A stretch of DNA of 13,300 bases from Clostridia bacterium (GTDB lineage: Bacteria > Bacillota > Clostridia > Oscillospirales > Acutalibacteraceae): the NCBI GenBank assembly GCA_017442445.1, contig JAFRZS010000061.1, positions 1 to 13,300 of the forward strand, given 5' to 3'. The position numbers and the translations under genes were made by a program. The notes below the pieces were generated by a model, which did not search any database, was not told where the DNA came from, and was given only the letters and a program-made list of their open reading frames with translations. Below, piece after piece: positions 6,796 to 13,000 of the stretch (the first letter of the stretch is position 1; each line of letters starts with the position of its first letter).

Positions 6796-8058
6796 TTACC
6801 TCCTTTCCATTACTATTGCAAAAAATGAACTGTCCGGTGCCGCAAGAACCGTAGTGACGAAATATCTGATATCGTCCATAGCGTGATCGTGTTCTTTGCG
6901 CGGCGCATCACGGACAGCCTTGTTATCCCAGCGATAGAGCGAGAACTCTTTTATAGAGTTTACACAGGCACGGCTGAACCTGATTTTTCTGCTTTTCAGT
7001 GCATCGGAGGTAAGTCTGATGCCGTCAAGAACATCGTTTTTCGCAGGAATAACCTTGTATTTTTTATGTCGCCTTATACACTCAATGAAACTTGCGGCAG
7101 ACGGGTCAACAATTACCGCAGTAATTTGTCTGTCGCCGCACAGTTCCTCTAAGGCGGCATAGTGTTCTTCGTCTGTGCGCTGAACCCCTAACCTACGGGA
7201 ATCGTGGTAATACTCGTTGATTCTGTACCAGACACCGTCATTTTCGCCCCACAGACCGAAAGATGACGGATTGACAGTACCGTAGTCGCACGAAACATAA
7301 AATGATGAAAAATCTTTGGGTATCTCACAGACTGAAGACTCGGTTGAGAACATCGGATAAACAAGACCGTCGGCGGCAACCCACTTGCCTTCGATGAATC
7401 GCTCATAGAAAGCACCGCTGTAAAGACTCTTGTAGCGCTTTATTATTTCAGCGGTGAGGGAAGGGTTGTCCTCCATGGTAAAGTGAAGATAAAGACAGTT
7501 TTTTTCAGCGGTTTTGGATATCCATTCTTCATGAAACCAATGAAGCGGATTTTCAGGGTTGCAGTTGAACCAGAAGCGAGAGCCTTCAACGGAGCAACGG
7601 GCAAGGGACTGTTCAACGAAAGAACGGGGCATTAAAGCCACCTCGTCGAATAAAACACCGCCCAGAGTCATACCCTGAATAAGACTTGCAGATGATTCGT
7701 CCTTACCGCCGAAAAAATAAAAGAGATTTTTCTTTCCTGCAAAAGTGATTTCAAGCAGATTTCTTGAGAGCTTTTCCTTACATTCAAAACCTAACTGTTC
7801 AAGTATCGGTATAATCGGAGTGATGAGATTACGCCTTAAAGAAGCGATTGTCTTTCCGCATATTGCAAAGGAAGTATCCGAAAAGCTTTTCATCGCCCAG
7901 GTCACAAAGGAAATAGACATACAAAGTGTTTTTCCCGACCTGATTGCACCGTCGCAAATCAATGCATCGTATTTTTTATAAGGGCTGTTATCACACCACC
8001 AGCAAAGTGCGGTAAGCTGTTTTTTGGAAAAGGTTTTGAACTCAGTCTTTTTCTTCAT
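6796..8058 (-). CDS. terL: Terminase large subunit (DNA-packaging ATPase/nuclease)
   Basis: This 420-residue protein is typical in length for PBSX-type large terminases. The ATPase half has a Walker A at GAIRSGKT (37-44) and a Walker B at GGVLFDEVALM (133-143, acidic pair D138-E139). The RNase H-like nuclease half has aspartates at the expected places: YVSCDYG (D258), AVIVDPS (D318) and HAMDDIRYF (D395/D396). All key residues are present, so it could both pump and cut DNA. The frame stays open upstream to 8253, but that extension lies inside TerS and has no ribosome-binding site. The chosen ATG at 8058 follows GGAGGTG with a 9-base gap and overlaps TerS by 17 bp, a normal coupled arrangement. 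Confidence 0.93.
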   Translation of the reverse strand: MKKKTEFKTFSKKQLTALCWWCDNSPYKKYDALICDGAIRSGKTLCMSISFVTWAMKSFSDTSFAICGKTIASLRRNLITPIIPILEQLGFECKEKLSRNLLEITFAGKKNLFYFFGGKDESSASLIQGMTLGGVLFDEVALMPRSFVEQSLARCSVEGSRFWFNCNPENPLHWFHEEWISKTAEKNCLYLHFTMEDNPSLTAEIIKRYKSLYSGAFYERFIEGKWVAADGLVYPMFSTESSVCEIPKDFSSFYVSCDYGTVNPSSFGLWGENDGVWYRINEYYHDSRRLGVQRTDEEHYAALEELCGDRQITAVIVDPSAASFIECIRRHKKYKVIPAKNDVLDGIRLTSDALKSRKIRFSRACVNSIKEFSLYRWDNKAVRDAPRKEHDHAMDDIRYFVTTVLAAPDSSFFAIVMERR

Positions 8059-8521
8059 CAGAAAAAACACCTCCGAGTGTAACAGCACTTTTTTCAAGTG
8101 CCGTAAGGAATGAAGAAGCACCCGAAGTATCATCAAGCTCAGAAATTTCAAGAAGCTTTTCCAAGGCTTTCTGGCGGTCAAAAAATTTAATTTCAAGACC
8201 GCCGTTTTTAGGTCTTTTGATATCGGAAACATTGAACAGGTCAAGGTGTTCAATTTCCTCGTCGGTTATTTCATCTCTGAAAATAAGCTTAACGGCATCG
8301 GCAGACGAGCCGAAAGCCAGACGGCGAAGACCCGAAATAACTTCGGAAAAGCTTGTCTGATTTTTCATTTCAAGCTTTTTGATTTCCCTTCGGATATCCG
8401 CGCGTTCAAGAAGCTTCACAGACTTTGATGAAGCAAAGGTATAACCTGCCGCCGCGGCAGCTTCACGCGGATTTCTGAAAACGGAATAAAATTTGCAAAA
8501 CAGTTTTTCTCTTTCTGTCAT
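8042..8521 (-). CDS. terS: Terminase small subunit
   Basis: This is a 159-residue protein of the terminase_2 type. MTEREKLFCKFYSVFRNPRE followed by AAAAAGY, SKSVKLLERADIRREIKKLE (to about residue 52) is the standard DNA-binding helical N-terminus that recognises the packaging site. Residues 53-130 form the central oligomerisation part, with beta-prone GGLEIKFFDRQKALEKLLEI. The tail is acidic (FSDEEKD). The chosen start is the ATG at 8521, nine bases after AAGGAGG. A TTG at 8530 is in frame but directly abuts the ribosome-binding site, so it was not used. This is the first gene of the operon. Pairing with an intact TerL indicates the cassette could recognise and package specific DNA. Confidence 0.88.
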   Translation of the reverse strand: MTEREKLFCKFYSVFRNPREAAAAAGYTFASSKSVKLLERADIRREIKKLEMKNQTSFSEVISGLRRLAFGSSADAVKLIFRDEITDEEIEHLDLFNVSDIKRPKNGGLEIKFFDRQKALEKLLEISELDDTSGASSFLTALEKSAVTLGGVFSDEEKD

Positions 8522-8586
8522 TTCACACAACCTCCTTGTTTTTTGATGTCCTGCACTAATACCCTGTTTTACGCCCGATTTTCTCT

Positions 8587-8620
8587 GAAAAAAGAAAAAA
8601 TCCGAGAAAACTCCCGGATT
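8587..8620 (-). terminator. Terminator-like hairpin in the leader of the capsid operon
   Basis: On the - strand, AATCCGGGAG, a TTTT loop and CTCGGATT form a stem of 8 bp with a two-base bulge. It is followed directly by TTTTTTCTTTTTTC. It lies 66-99 bases upstream of the terS start, between that gene and any promoter further right. It could attenuate expression of the operon or block transcripts entering from the right. On the + strand there is no T run after the stem. Confidence 0.55.
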
Positions 8621-8688
8621 GTTAACAATTTCTTAACATTTAGTTTTTACGACGACTTTGAATATTCGGTAGTTAAACGGCAGTTAAG
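8618..8688. promoter_or_regulatory. Candidate operator region in the divergent intergenic stretch
   Basis: ATTGTTAACAAT (8618-8629) is a perfect 12-bp palindrome next to the leader hairpin. Two adjacent 11-bp direct repeats follow, CGGTAGTTAAA (8667-8677) and CGGCAGTTAAG (8678-8688), differing at two positions. Such palindromes and tandem repeats between divergent genes often bind regulators. I see no good sigma-A promoter reading leftward into terS, so expression of the capsid operon may need another factor. Chance is not excluded in such AT-rich sequence. Confidence 0.35.
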
Positions 8689-8728
8689 AGGGGTAATTTC
8701 GAAAAAACACGAAAAATACCGCCTTAAC

Positions 8729-8757
8729 TTGATATTTATTGATACTTGTGTTATAAT
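8729..8757 (+). promoter_or_regulatory. Sigma-A promoter of the AAA ATPase gene
   Basis: TTGATA (8729-8734) and a perfect TATAAT (8752-8757) are separated by 17 bp. The ATPase start codon lies 30 bases downstream, after AAGGAG at 8775-8779. The promoter explains why an in-frame TTG at 8746, which overlaps the -10 box, cannot be the real start. Confidence 0.85.
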
Positions 8758-8787
8758 ATTATCAGAAAATTAAAAGGAGTGCCGATA

Positions 8788-10017
8788 ATGAAAAATAAAG
8801 TATATACAAGGCAGTACTATATTGATAAAATCCGTGGATTCTATCACAGTGATCTCATAAAAGTGATTACAGGTATACGCCGTTGCGGAAAATCGTGTTT
8901 TCTTTTGTCGGTTATGGAGGATTTAAAAAAATCAGGGGTAGATGAAAAAGATATACTATATCTCAATCTCGACAAGCGAGGATACAGAAAAATTAAAACT
9001 CCCGATGATTTGGAGGCAGCGATTGAAGCACTTATAACAGATGACGATTTCAAGTATTTGTTTGTTGATGAGGTGCAAAATGTTGAAGGTTTTGAGGAGG
9101 TTATTAACGGTTTCAGAGAGGATGGAAATTTTTCAATCTTTATTACAGGCTCTAATTCTTATCTTCTCAGCGGTGAGCTTTCTACCAAACTGACCGGACG
9201 ATATATTGAGGTTGAAATGTTTACTTTGAATTTCCGTGAGTATCTTGAAATGAAAGAGTTTTTTGGAAAAGAAATCAAAGAAAACAAAATGGAGGAGTTT
9301 AATGAATATATCCGTTTTGGCGGTTTTCCTAAAACACTTGAATTTGATAATATCGCAGACAAAGAAACCTATATATCCGATGTTATATCTCAGATACTTG
9401 ATAAAGATGTTGTAAGGCATAAGAAGATACGAAACAGATTGGTATTTGAGAAGGTTATGACATATATTATAAATAACTTCGGAGCCACTGTAAGTCTTTC
9501 GGGAATAGCAGAGTATTTTAAAAATCAGGAGCATATTGTTATCCGCCAGGAAACACTGAATAATTATCTGAAAATACTTGAGAATGCGAAAATTATATAC
9601 AAATGCACTCGATTTGATATCAAATCAAAAAAATCTTTACGAGGTGAACAGAAATATTATCTTGCTGATTTAGGAATATATTACTCTCGTAATGTAGATG
9701 CAAGAATTAACTATGGACCTGTTCTGGAAAACATAGTTTATACCTATCTTTCTGCAAAAAATTATAAAATAAGTGTTGGTCGTATCGGGAAACTGGAATG
9801 TGATTTTATCACACGAATAAATGATGAATATCGCTACATTCAGGTGGCAATGACGATTATGAATGAAGAAACAGAGGAGAGAGAATATAAGCCGTTCAGT
9901 ATGATCAGAGACAACTACCCGAAATTTCTGTTTACGGTTGATACACTTCTGCAGAAACGAGACGGAGTGATACACAAAAATATAATTGATTTCATTTCTG
10001 ACGATGAAAATCTTTGA
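8788..10017 (+). CDS. AAA-family ATPase with DUF4143 domain
   Basis: This is a 409-residue protein. It has a Walker A at GIRRCGKS (29-36), a Walker B at LFVDEVQN (91-98), and TGSNSYLLSGELSTKLTGRY (120-139), the sensor/arginine region typical of the AAA_14 family. From about residue 190 the protein has the DUF4143 layout: a winged-helix-like LSGIAEYFKN.. segment, then YYLADLGIYYSRN.. and a nuclease-like end with GRIGKLECDFI and YRYIQVAMTI. The last part resembles the PD-(D/E)xK-like fold found in these proteins, though I cannot confirm active residues. Such ATPases are common, often multicopy, in Clostridia and Bacteroides, and their role is unknown. The ATG is preceded by AAGGAG and a strong promoter. 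It diverges from the capsid operon across 266 bp. The extended 8746 start was rejected. Confidence 0.85.
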   Translation: MKNKVYTRQYYIDKIRGFYHSDLIKVITGIRRCGKSCFLLSVMEDLKKSGVDEKDILYLNLDKRGYRKIKTPDDLEAAIEALITDDDFKYLFVDEVQNVEGFEEVINGFREDGNFSIFITGSNSYLLSGELSTKLTGRYIEVEMFTLNFREYLEMKEFFGKEIKENKMEEFNEYIRFGGFPKTLEFDNIADKETYISDVISQILDKDVVRHKKIRNRLVFEKVMTYIINNFGATVSLSGIAEYFKNQEHIVIRQETLNNYLKILENAKIIYKCTRFDIKSKKSLRGEQKYYLADLGIYYSRNVDARINYGPVLENIVYTYLSAKNYKISVGRIGKLECDFITRINDEYRYIQVAMTIMNEETEEREYKPFSMIRDNYPKFLFTVDTLLQKRDGVIHKNIIDFISDDENL

Positions 10018-10065
10018 TTTAACAGTTGATCTGACGAATGAAAAATAATTATAACCTGTGATTCC

Positions 10066-10094
10066 TTGACAACAACACAAAAAATAAATATAAT
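10066..10094 (+). promoter_or_regulatory. Consensus sigma-A promoter of the LRR protein gene
   Basis: TTGACA (10066-10071) and TATAAT (10089-10094) are both perfect and separated by 17 bp. The start codon lies about 30 bases downstream, after GGAGGA. This predicts strong, constitutive-type transcription independent of the ATPase gene, whose stop is about 50 bp upstream. Confidence 0.92.
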
Positions 10095-10124
10095 CAAATC
10101 AGATAAATTTTTCGGAGGAAGAAT

Positions 10125-11108
10125 ATGAAAAGAATAATTACTGCGTTTATTTCTGTTGTTATACTTATGCTGTCTTTAATGCCGATGTCAGCATTTGCGG
10201 CAGAGGAAAAAATGTACGGTGAGTTTTTGAAATATGTCATTGAAAACGGTGAAGCAAAAATTACGGGACACACAGATAAAATTCCGACACTTTGCGAAAT
10301 TCCGTCGGAAATTGAAGGCTGTAAGGTAACGGCAATCGGAGAAGAAGCCTTTTATGATACAATCGGTGTAAATGAATTTGTTTTACCCGATACAATAATC
10401 ACAATAGAAAAAAGGGCATTCAATTCCTGCCGAGGCACAACAAAAATCAATATTCCCGACGGTGTCAAAACAATCGGTGACGGAGCCTTCGGAGATTGCT
10501 CGGAAATGCTTGAAGCGATAATTCCCGATTCTGTTGAGAATTTCGGTATCAAGGTTTTTAAGGATTGCGAAAGTCTCAGAAACGCAAAAATTCCCGACCA
10601 CTTCACAGTAATTCCCGAAAGCACGTTTGATTACTGCGAAGATTTATATGACGTAGTAATTCCCGACGGAGTAACAGAAATCGGTGAAAGTGCATTTAAC
10701 GAATGTGTTGATATCGTAACAATCAATGTACCGAAGTCACTCAAAAAGGTCGGTGAATATGCCTTCTATTGCTGTGAAGAATTGAGAGATGTTTACTATT
10801 CAGGCACAAAAGAAGATTGGGAAAAAATCGTATTTGCAGAGCATAATGAATGGTTGAAAAATGCAAATATTCATTTCAATTCAGATGTTGAAGAATATGT
10901 ACCTGCAGTTCCCGATGAAACAAGCAGTGCAGCGTTCACAAAGGATACCAACACTGAGGGTCAGTCTGATTCCGTGCAGAAGGAACAGCTTGAGATTGTC
11001 CGGAAACAGAATTTTAAAAAGATAATTATAATAGCAGTTACGGTTGCAGTCGTTGTTATTGCGGCTGTAGTGACAACGGTAGTAATTAAAAAGAAAAAAT
11101 CAAAATAA
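10125..11108 (+). CDS. Membrane-anchored BspA-type leucine-rich-repeat surface protein
   Basis: This is a 327-residue exported protein. Residues 1-25 are a signal peptide with a likely AFA/A cleavage site (MSAFA-AEE). Residues about 55-225 carry six to seven repeats of about 23 residues of the LRR_5 (Treponema/BspA) type, with the pattern IP..V..IG..AF..C..L; for example IPDGVKTIGDGAFGDC and IPDGVTEIGESAFNEC. A linker rich in Asp, Ser and Thr follows, then a hydrophobic segment of about 23 residues (near 299-321) and the basic tail KKKKSK. The C-terminus is therefore a transmembrane anchor, and there is no LPXTG sortase signal. Proteins of this type bind host or bacterial surfaces, but the partner here is unknown. 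The ATG follows GGAGGA and a consensus promoter, and the gene is monocistronic, ending before the repeat/terminator. Confidence 0.87.
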   Translation: MKRIITAFISVVILMLSLMPMSAFAAEEKMYGEFLKYVIENGEAKITGHTDKIPTLCEIPSEIEGCKVTAIGEEAFYDTIGVNEFVLPDTIITIEKRAFNSCRGTTKINIPDGVKTIGDGAFGDCSEMLEAIIPDSVENFGIKVFKDCESLRNAKIPDHFTVIPESTFDYCEDLYDVVIPDGVTEIGESAFNECVDIVTINVPKSLKKVGEYAFYCCEELRDVYYSGTKEDWEKIVFAEHNEWLKNANIHFNSDVEEYVPAVPDETSSAAFTKDTNTEGQSDSVQKEQLEIVRKQNFKKIIIIAVTVAVVVIAAVVTTVVIKKKKSK

Positions 11109-11131
11109 TAAAAAGGGAATGTAAAAAAAGC

Positions 11132-11228
11132 GAAGACCGCTTTGCTCGGTTTGTCCGTTCTTCATCTTTTTTCCTATCCCCTTAAAACTGAGCTGTAAAA
11201 AAATTCGTTTTTTTACAGCCTTTTTTTT
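11132..11228. repeat. Dispersed intergenic repeat, right copy
   Basis: This is the full second copy of the element at 1-88, in the same orientation. It starts with GAAGACCG, whose partner TCTTC (11159-11163) gives an imperfect hairpin, then shares TTTGCTCGGTTTGTCCG, the TCTTCATC/T-run/CCTATCCCC block and the terminal GCTGTAAAAAAA hairpin. It follows the LRR gene and precedes the promoter of the TPR gene. The two copies bracket about 11 kb, but that span is not a mobile unit by any other sign. Confidence 0.75.
11192..11228 (+). terminator. Rho-independent terminator after the LRR gene
   Basis: GCTGTAAAAAAA (11192-11203) pairs perfectly with TTTTTTTACAGC (11208-11219) around a TTCG tetraloop. 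It is followed by C and eight T (11221-11228). It is the right-hand part of the dispersed repeat and ends the LRR transcript about 85 bases after the stop codon. Confidence 0.9.
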
Positions 11229-11235
11229 AATCAAG

Positions 11236-11264
11236 TTGCAAAGATAAGAAGTTTGTGATACAAT
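11236..11264 (+). promoter_or_regulatory. Sigma-A promoter of the TPR/membrane-protein/uxuA operon
   Basis: TTGCAA (11236-11241) and TACAAT (11259-11264) are separated by 17 bp, each one base from consensus or close to it. It lies just after the terminator and about 50 bases before the GTG start of the TPR-like gene. It is the only clear promoter before uxuA, so the three genes may share one transcript. Confidence 0.75.
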
Positions 11265-11313
11265 ACGAATGTATATACTAAAATTGGTGTAGTGTGTCAT
11301 GGAGGTGGGAAAA

Positions 11314-12438
11314 GTGGAAGAAAATTTCAACGAATTTGATGGGTTTGAAATTGATGAAGCTACCATGAAAATGCTTGAAAAAAAGTACAGAGGTAAGATT
11401 TTCGGTTCTGTATTGGTATTATTATTTGCAATTGTTGTAATTGCTTTTTCATTTTTTGCGTTTGCAGGTAATCTTGATATAATGAAGTCATTGAATAATG
11501 TTGAGGCTTTAAAGCAATCAGGGATGTTTCAATATGCGTTGGGTAGCTATGAAAGAGCTGAAAAAAAGTCAAACGACAATCCTCTGACTGCATTGGGCAA
11601 GACTGTTTTTTTCGGAAAGCTTGAAATGCAAGAAAAGGCATTCGGACCGGTATCGTGCAAAAAGCTTCTTGATGAGTATTATCCCGATTCAAAATATCCT
11701 CAGTTTGCAATTAAGTATTTAGAAAATGCAAAAATATATACTCAGGCGTTCAAAGAGCTTAACAATCTGCTTTTGAACGATGCAAAGGATTATGTTGAGG
11801 CTTATGAAGGTATTGAAAAAATCAGTGCAAAAAATCCGCAATATCCTAAGTATCTTATTTTATATTTCCATTTACTTGCAACTCAGAAATTCGAACAGAA
11901 TGCCAAAACTCAGTTAGCGGCATACAAGGCACTTGAAAGAGAAGCGCCCGATGCGACATGGCTTTATGAGTTTGAGGGAACAAGAACACTCATTTCTGCA
12001 AATGAGCTTACAGAAGCGTTCAGACTTTGTCCCCAGCCTGTAAATGAGGAAGCAAAGATGATGAAGGTATCAATTCTCAGACTTATGGGAGAATATAAAG
12101 ATGCACTGATGCTTTGTGATGAGTTCTATGATTATAATGACCCGTCAGAATTACTTGACAGAGAGAAGCTTATAATCTATCTGATAAAGGGCGATGCAAG
12201 AAGCGGTATTGATTTTATGTCGCGCTATGTCACAGATCTCAGTAATTGCGAAACAGTAAAAATGCTCTATACCCTTCAGATTGCGGCAATCAAGGCGAAT
12301 GACAAAAAGCTTGATAATGCAATCGCAAAACACCTGAAGGATAACAAACTTCCGGCTTCGGAGACCGTTGTAAAATACAGAGCAGGCGAGCTTACCGTTT
12401 CCGATATATTCTTGAATGTGGAGAGTGACCTGAGCTGA
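11314..12438 (+). CDS. Membrane-anchored TPR-like helical-repeat protein
   Basis: The product is 374 residues. The N-terminus (1-29) is short and acidic then basic. It is followed by one hydrophobic segment (about 30-51, FGSVLVLLFAIVVIAFSFF), and then a long helical region of paired amphipathic helices like tetratricopeptide repeats, for example ALKQSGMFQYALGSYERAEK and KVSILRLMGEYKDALMLCDE. This orientation puts the repeats outside the membrane. Such a protein would be a scaffold for protein partners, and no catalytic motif is visible. I chose the GTG at 11314 because GGAGGTGGG sits 7 bases before it. An in-frame ATG at 11299 would place the ribosome-binding site inside the gene. Its stop overlaps the next start by one base, so the two are translated together. 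No named family is recognised. Confidence 0.8.
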   Translation: MEENFNEFDGFEIDEATMKMLEKKYRGKIFGSVLVLLFAIVVIAFSFFAFAGNLDIMKSLNNVEALKQSGMFQYALGSYERAEKKSNDNPLTALGKTVFFGKLEMQEKAFGPVSCKKLLDEYYPDSKYPQFAIKYLENAKIYTQAFKELNNLLLNDAKDYVEAYEGIEKISAKNPQYPKYLILYFHLLATQKFEQNAKTQLAAYKALEREAPDATWLYEFEGTRTLISANELTEAFRLCPQPVNEEAKMMKVSILRLMGEYKDALMLCDEFYDYNDPSELLDREKLIIYLIKGDARSGIDFMSRYVTDLSNCETVKMLYTLQIAAIKANDKKLDNAIAKHLKDNKLPASETVVKYRAGELTVSDIFLNVESDLS

Positions 12439-12989
12439 TGGAAAAGATTTATATGATAACAAGATATCTGACATATCCCGCAGTATGGGTCAGAAAAGCA
12501 GTTGAATTTCTGCTTTGCGCTATTATGAATATTGACCCCATAGAAACTCTTGAAGAAGCGGATTATGACGAAATATCAGGACATACCCCTCACGGAGAAT
12601 TCTTGTATCCGTTAAAAGCGGCAGCATTCAATATTCTTGTGTTTGCAGTTCAAGTTGCAGGAGCGGTAGGATTTTTCGGTGCGGGAATAACAGCACTTTG
12701 TGTGCTCGATGTATCGCCTGTCAATCCGGCAACCTTACAGTTTAACCCGATGTTTTTACTTTATATTCTGTTTATGTATCTCGGAATATGCTTTGCATCA
12801 AATCTTTTCCCATCTGCAAAAAGTGTGGAAAATTTCTGGGGACTGTGTATTTCGGAAGCAGGATTTATTTCAAGAATTATATTCATAATTCCTGCAGTCA
12901 TTTTCAGAGCAGGAATATTTCTTGAGAATTTAGGAATAACGGTAGTGCTTTCAGTAGCTTTACCGATAATATTAAAAGTGGTTTTTTAG
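12438..12989 (+). CDS. Multipass membrane protein of unknown function
   Basis: This is a 183-residue hydrophobic protein with a short N-terminal amphipathic part (MITRYLTYPAVWVRKAVEFL). An acidic loop contains YDEISGHTPHGEF. About four membrane segments follow, near residues 62-90, 103-124, 142-160 and 163-183. The stretch CFASNLFPSAKSVENFWG between two segments is the only distinctive motif, and I do not recognise its family. No HExxH or other metalloprotease motif is seen. The ATG overlaps the TGA of the TPR gene (TGATG), which argues that the two proteins act together at the membrane. An AGGAGG just after its TAG serves uxuA. Confidence 0.78.
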   Translation: MEKIYMITRYLTYPAVWVRKAVEFLLCAIMNIDPIETLEEADYDEISGHTPHGEFLYPLKAAAFNILVFAVQVAGAVGFFGAGITALCVLDVSPVNPATLQFNPMFLLYILFMYLGICFASNLFPSAKSVENFWGLCISEAGFISRIIFIIPAVIFRAGIFLENLGITVVLSVALPIILKVVF

Positions 12990-13000
12990 GAGGAGAAAAA

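Larger units (their letters stand above)
1746..8521 (-). mobile_element. Phage-derived head-only gene cassette (nine genes, no tail module)
   Basis: Nine consecutive minus-strand genes form a complete HK97-type head assembly and DNA-packaging module in the canonical order: TerS, TerL, portal, protease/scaffold, decoration, major capsid, adaptor, stopper, tail-terminator-like fusion. Gaps range from an overlap of 17 bp to 18 bp, and each later gene has its own ribosome-binding site. All frames are open. No integrase, repressor, replication, tail, lysis or HNH gene is seen on either side. The neighbours are a transporter on the left and an ATPase on the right. I see no convincing att-type duplication at the borders. 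It is a prophage remnant, a capsid-forming satellite remnant or a domesticated particle. Confidence 0.85.

Noticed and set aside
8059..8253. Longer N-terminus for the large terminase, starting at 8253
   Set aside because: The extra 65 residues lie inside terS in another frame, have no terminase-like sequence and no ribosome-binding site. The ATG at 8058 has GGAGGTG at good spacing.
8543..8773. 76-residue open frame on the + strand in the divergent intergenic region
   Set aside because: It has no ribosome-binding site, low-complexity basic composition, and runs through the leader hairpin and the promoter boxes of the ATPase gene.
9133..9534. Minus-strand open frames within the ATPase gene (also 9670-10080)
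   Set aside because: They are rich in Ile, Phe and Cys in the way expected from reading an AT-rich gene backwards, and lack any start signal.
1..11228. Composite transposon or integrated element bounded by the two direct repeats
   Set aside because: No transposase or integrase lies between them, and both copies end in working-looking terminators at gene ends, so a dispersed terminator element explains them better.
11299..11313. ATG at 11299 as the start of the TPR-like protein
   Set aside because: It would put the strong GGAGGTGGG site inside the coding region and leaves no ribosome-binding site before the ATG; the GTG at 11314 fits better.
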